DNA of 64,000 nucleotides, from contig JAJYYB010000010.1 of NCBI GenBank assembly GCA_021801355.1, positions 40,272 through 104,271 on the forward strand, read 5' to 3'. Both the position numbers and the translations under genes were made by a program. This document shows positions 61,204-64,000 of the stretch, piece after piece. Every line of letters begins with the position of its first letter. The stretch's first letter is position 1. The notes under the pieces were generated by a model. It worked only from the letters and a program-made list of their open reading frames with translations. It was not told the DNA's origin and ran no database searches. This DNA comes from Microcaldota archaeon (GTDB lineage: Archaea > Micrarchaeota > Micrarchaeia > Micrarchaeales > Micrarchaeaceae).

Positions 61204-62790
61204 TTGGTCATCAAAAAGGCATTCACACACAATCAAATGAAGCTTTTTGGAATGGCTACCGTCATAATAAGTTTCCTGGTTGGCTTCTCTGTTTCTTTGG
61301 GCTTAACCAGCCTTACGATAAGTGACAGCAACCCAAATACGTACATAGCTGTAGTAATGCTGATGCTTCCCGTATTCCTGATTTTTTCGCTTAAGGAGAA
61401 GCTCGTTTTTAGTTTTGAAAGGAAAAATATAGCTTACGGCGCGCTGGTTTTTGTCATTTACGTATTGACGCTTTCCTATGCGCGTGTCTCATTGTCTTAC
61501 ACGTTCAATATCTATAGGATAGACGCATTGCTCGCGCCTCTTTTCCTTTCCGCGCTGATACTCATAGTCTTCGGACTGGACGGGCTGAAGAAGCTGAAAA
61601 TTGTAGTTTTATATGGGCTCTTCGCCTCCCCGATAATCCTTGCTCCTGTCATAGCTCTTAATTCGGGGTTTACCGCTGCCAATGCAGGGATAGTTTATGG
61701 ACTCTTGAGGATGGCAGGCTTGACCATATCTAGCAGCGGAATCCTGACAACCGGACCATCTTCCGTGCCGATAACAATAGCAAGCACATGCACAGACCTG
61801 GGCTTATTCATCGCACTCGTCATGCTGCTAGTCCCTATAGCCTATCTGCTGAAAGGAGAACTGCACAGGAAGGCGCTTTGGATTTGCTCCGCGGTGGTTT
61901 TGATGCTTGCATTTAACATGGGCAGGATGTTTTACATATCGTACACGTGGATAACTGCCGGAGCAAGCACCGGACTTGACATCTTCCACTCATTCGCAGG
62001 AGAACTGCTGTTCTACGCGGCCTTGATAATCATAATTCTCGTCGCGCCAAAATATGGGTTGCTCGTAGAGAAGATTGGTAAGCCGGGGAGGGCCGGTTTG
62101 GGAGGGAGGAGGGGCAAATTCGATAATAGGCTCTTTATAGATATAGCGCTTGCATTGCTCATTGGAGTTATAGCCCTATTTTTGTCGCTGCCTTACGCGA
62201 ATGCGTTGAACCTTGCACCGCTATCCGCGGCAAATGCAACAAATGTAGGCATATCTCTTGAGACGCAGCAGATTGCGGGATCGCTTGAATACGCAATGAT
62301 GAACGTAAGCTGGATAGGCCAAGTCCGGCTGAACGTGAGCCAAGCGCAGGGGGCCGAAAGCTACATTTTTGCGCTTACTAACGCTAGCTATTACAAGAAC
62401 TACTCCGTGTTCGCGCTAGTAACGCCTAGCAATACGCCAATTAGCGGCTTTGTGCTGCCGAGCGGCGGGACGACCTTGAAATCTGCAGCTCTGTTGCTTC
62501 AAAACGGTATTTCACTGCATTATGGCGTAGTGGAATCGAATGGAACGTACCTTTCTGTAGCGTACTTCTCGATACCTTACACAGGATCTACATCAAGTGA
62601 CTACATAAATTACCAGTTTATAAGCGCAGCGCATGACGCTAGCGGTTATGGGGCGCCTATGTGCGGCGCAAACACAAGCGAAGCGGATTACTTCGAAAGC
62701 GAAGTGTACGATACGCTTAATGGCGATATGGTGCCTTACGGCGGCATGCAGATTTTATGTCCTGCTTACAGGGTAGCTAGCTCTGTTTAG
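61204..62790 (+). CDS. Archaeosortase/exosortase-family membrane protein with C-terminal outer domain
   Basis: It is a predicted cysteine transpeptidase that cleaves a sorting signal on surface proteins. The 528-residue protein (TTG start, numbered from there; the first ATG is at 61237) has about eight membrane segments. The family's catalytic trio is present: C196 (STCTDLG), R241 (FNMGRMFYI) and H262 (DIFHSFAGE). From about residue 320 there is one more membrane segment, then an outer domain of about 180 residues with many NxS sequons, whose role is unknown. No PGF/PEF-type target tail was seen in the window. Confidence 0.82.
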   Translation: MVIKKAFTHNQMKLFGMATVIISFLVGFSVSLGLTSLTISDSNPNTYIAVVMLMLPVFLIFSLKEKLVFSFERKNIAYGALVFVIYVLTLSYARVSLSYTFNIYRIDALLAPLFLSALILIVFGLDGLKKLKIVVLYGLFASPIILAPVIALNSGFTAANAGIVYGLLRMAGLTISSSGILTTGPSSVPITIASTCTDLGLFIALVMLLVPIAYLLKGELHRKALWICSAVVLMLAFNMGRMFYISYTWITAGASTGLDIFHSFAGELLFYAALIIIILVAPKYGLLVEKIGKPGRAGLGGRRGKFDNRLFIDIALALLIGVIALFLSLPYANALNLAPLSAANATNVGISLETQQIAGSLEYAMMNVSWIGQVRLNVSQAQGAESYIFALTNASYYKNYSVFALVTPSNTPISGFVLPSGGTTLKSAALLLQNGISLHYGVVESNGTYLSVAYFSIPYTGSTSSDYINYQFISAAHDASGYGAPMCGANTSEADYFESEVYDTLNGDMVPYGGMQILCPAYRVASSV

Positions 62791-62806
62791 TAGGGAAGTG
62801 GTCTGG

Positions 62807-63769
62807 ATGGAGTTTGAATTCTCTGCTGGTATATTGGTCTATAGGCGCAATGCCGGGGAACTTGAGTTTCTTTTCCTTAAAAATAAGGATGGATGGTTAG
62901 ACTTCCCAAAGGGCCACATAGAGGAATCCGAACATGCGCTGGAAGCCGCGGTCAGGGAAACGCTCGAGGAAACCGGACTCAGAATAAAGCCGGACGTTTT
63001 CTTCAGGAAGGATTCGTATTACTGGTTCTTAAGGGGAAAGACAAGGATAAAGAAGAGGCTTACGATGTTCTTAGGTGAGGCCAAATCAGGCAGTGTTGTT
63101 ACGGTCTCTGATGAACATATTGGATATGCATGGCTAAGGCAAGAGCACGCGCTAAAGGAACTCAAGTTTAGGGATCAGATTGATTTCATAAGGGCCGCTA
63201 CAGAATATATAGGGAGAAGAGCCGAGATTGATGAGCTTAACGAAAGCTATGCCGGGCTTTGGAAAAAGCAGAAGAGATGGGACTTGAGCAGGAACTTTGT
63301 ACCTGGTTATGGACCGGTTAACGCAGAGATAATGCTTATAGGGCAGGCGCCAGGCGCGGAGGAGGATAAGCAAGGTAAGCCGTTCGTAGGGCGCAGCGGA
63401 GTTCTACTGACGAGCCTGCTCGAGAAAGCAGGATTAGACAGAAATCGGATTTACATAACAAGCACGGTACAGTTCTTTCCGCCAAAAAACAGGGTGCCGG
63501 ATAAAACCGAGATAGGGCTATGCCTGCCATTCTTGATGCGACAGGTAGAGATAATAGATCCTGAACTGATAATCCTTGTGGGGGCAGTGTCTGCGAAGGC
63601 GCTAGCGAATGTGGAACACGTAGCCCATAACCACGGTACGCTCAAAAGTTACAATGGAAGGAAGTTCTTCATTACTTTGCACCCGGCAGCCGCAGTACGT
63701 ATACGCACGAACATGCAACTTATAGAATCTGACTTCATTAAACTAGGCAGGATACTTAAGGAGGTGTAA
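62807..63769 (+). CDS. Nudix hydrolase-uracil-DNA glycosylase fusion
   Basis: The protein has 320 residues from the ATG at 62807; a GTG 3 codons earlier is possible. Residues 1-140 form a Nudix domain with the full box GHIEESEHALEAAVRETLEE then TGL (GX5EX7REUXEEXGU). Residues about 150-320 match family 4 UDG: FVPGYGPVNAEIMLIGQAPG, EEDKQGKPFVGRSGVLL, and a late TLHPAAAVR. Three of the four Fe-S cysteines of that family appear to be missing: the early CxxC reads KKQKRWD and the Cys of KCRPP is Phe (QFFPP). Only the Cys of GLCLPFL remains. The fusion suggests removal of bad nucleotides and of uracil from DNA. Confidence 0.88.
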   Translation: MEFEFSAGILVYRRNAGELEFLFLKNKDGWLDFPKGHIEESEHALEAAVRETLEETGLRIKPDVFFRKDSYYWFLRGKTRIKKRLTMFLGEAKSGSVVTVSDEHIGYAWLRQEHALKELKFRDQIDFIRAATEYIGRRAEIDELNESYAGLWKKQKRWDLSRNFVPGYGPVNAEIMLIGQAPGAEEDKQGKPFVGRSGVLLTSLLEKAGLDRNRIYITSTVQFFPPKNRVPDKTEIGLCLPFLMRQVEIIDPELIILVGAVSAKALANVEHVAHNHGTLKSYNGRKFFITLHPAAAVRIRTNMQLIESDFIKLGRILKEV

Positions 63770-63778
63770 TAGCTAAAT

Positions 63779-64000
63779 CTACTTCTGCCTCTTTTCCATT
63801 GGAAACGGTATTACCTCTTTAATCGACTGCTTGTTCGTAATGAACATTACGAGCCTGTCTATTCCCATGCCTAAACCTCCGGTTGGTGGCATGCCATACT
63901 CCATCGCTTCTATGAAAACGTCGTCAAGCGGTTCGGCTTCCTTGTCCCCCATCTTCGCCATCGCCTCCTGGGCCCTGAAGTTCTCCCGCTGTATGAACGG
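63779..64000 (-). CDS. lysS: Lysyl-tRNA synthetase, class II (C-terminal end; gene continues past window)
   Basis: The frame is open at base 64000 and ends at a stop at 63779. The part seen covers [20 protein letters not shown], then [19 protein letters not shown] and [20 protein letters not shown], the class II motif 3 with the ATP-contact Arg. It is of the class IIb type found in bacteria and eukaryotes and in some archaea, instead of the class I enzyme common in archaea. It is convergent with the Nudix-UDG gene. Confidence 0.92.
   Translation of the reverse strand, partial: PFIQRENFRAQEAMAKMGDKEAEPLDDVFIEAMEYGMPPTGGLGMGIDRLVMFITNKQSIKEVIPFPMEKRQK

Noticed and set aside
1..64000. CRISPR array or cas operon
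   Set aside because: No direct-repeat/spacer pattern was seen; the Cas4-like nuclease at 6372-7265 stands with alaS, so it is not evidence of CRISPR.
1..64000. Ribosomal RNA genes or a replication origin
   Set aside because: No rRNA-like sequence, no Cdc6/Orc gene and no cluster of origin-box-like repeats were found.

Overview
The window is archaeal DNA, most probably from a DPANN archaeon of the Micrarchaeota/ARMAN type. The evidence is an archaeal-type AlaRS, CDP-archaeol synthase, RFC large subunit, DUF2070 protein, dolichol-type GlcNAc-1-P transferase, diphthamide synthase Dph6, archease, ScpA/ScpB, a KaiC-like ATPase, an archaeosortase-like protein, leaderless-looking genes with TATA boxes about 25-35 bases upstream, heavy use of ATA and AGG codons, and a surface protein with the SAMEYLMTYGWAILII-type N-terminus that I associate with this group. 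The lineage is inferred from content, not from a database match.

Layout. 1-1354 is the 5' part of a glycine-rich surface protein. 1.48-2.87 kb is a decayed IS1634-type transposase. 3.1-20.5 kb is a housekeeping block: nuclease-alaS-carS; a hydrolase and an FAD/NAD reductase; a membrane protein with an HTH regulator; KaiC-like, Cys-repeat and DHH proteins; RFC-L; uppS-DUF2070-polyprenol kinase-histone fold; and aglH. tRNA-Arg(GCG) follows, then two small DUF1801-like genes, agmatinase and a parvulin.

22.7-50.4 kb is a cell-surface glycan island. It holds GT4 and GT2 glycosyltransferases, complete rmlA/B/C/D for dTDP-L-rhamnose, a Wzx-type flippase, four NDP-sugar epimerases, gmhA/hddA/gmhB for activated heptose, a GT-C type membrane protein, a nucleotide-sugar dehydrogenase, and transaldolase plus split transketolase, which would supply sedoheptulose-7-P. 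Its middle (about 24-36 kb) is visibly AT-rich and carries an IS200/IS605 element (tnpA, a small 2-TM gene, tnpB), an IS5-type element with 17-bp inverted ends, a remnant end of a related element, and broken genes.

50.5-64 kb is housekeeping again: apt, an alkaline-phosphatase-superfamily hydrolase, scpA-scpB, a cobalamin adenosyltransferase, tRNA-Val(CAC), a DipZ-like redox operon with an apparently circularly permuted CcdA, a spermidine-synthase-like methyltransferase, archease-nth-dph6-aminotransferase-tRNA-Val(TAC), an archaeosortase-like protein, a Nudix-uracil-DNA-glycosylase fusion, and the 3' end of lysS.

The parts fit an acid- or surface-adapted archaeon that makes lipid-linked glycans (UppS, polyprenol kinase, AglH, DPM-like GT, flippase, GT-C) and places them on Asn/Ser/Thr-rich surface proteins. 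The items most worth following are the permuted CcdA next to a split DipZ, the heptose cluster with its own sugar-phosphate supply, the membrane-protein cargo between tnpA and tnpB, and the Nudix-UDG fusion that has lost most Fe-S cysteines.
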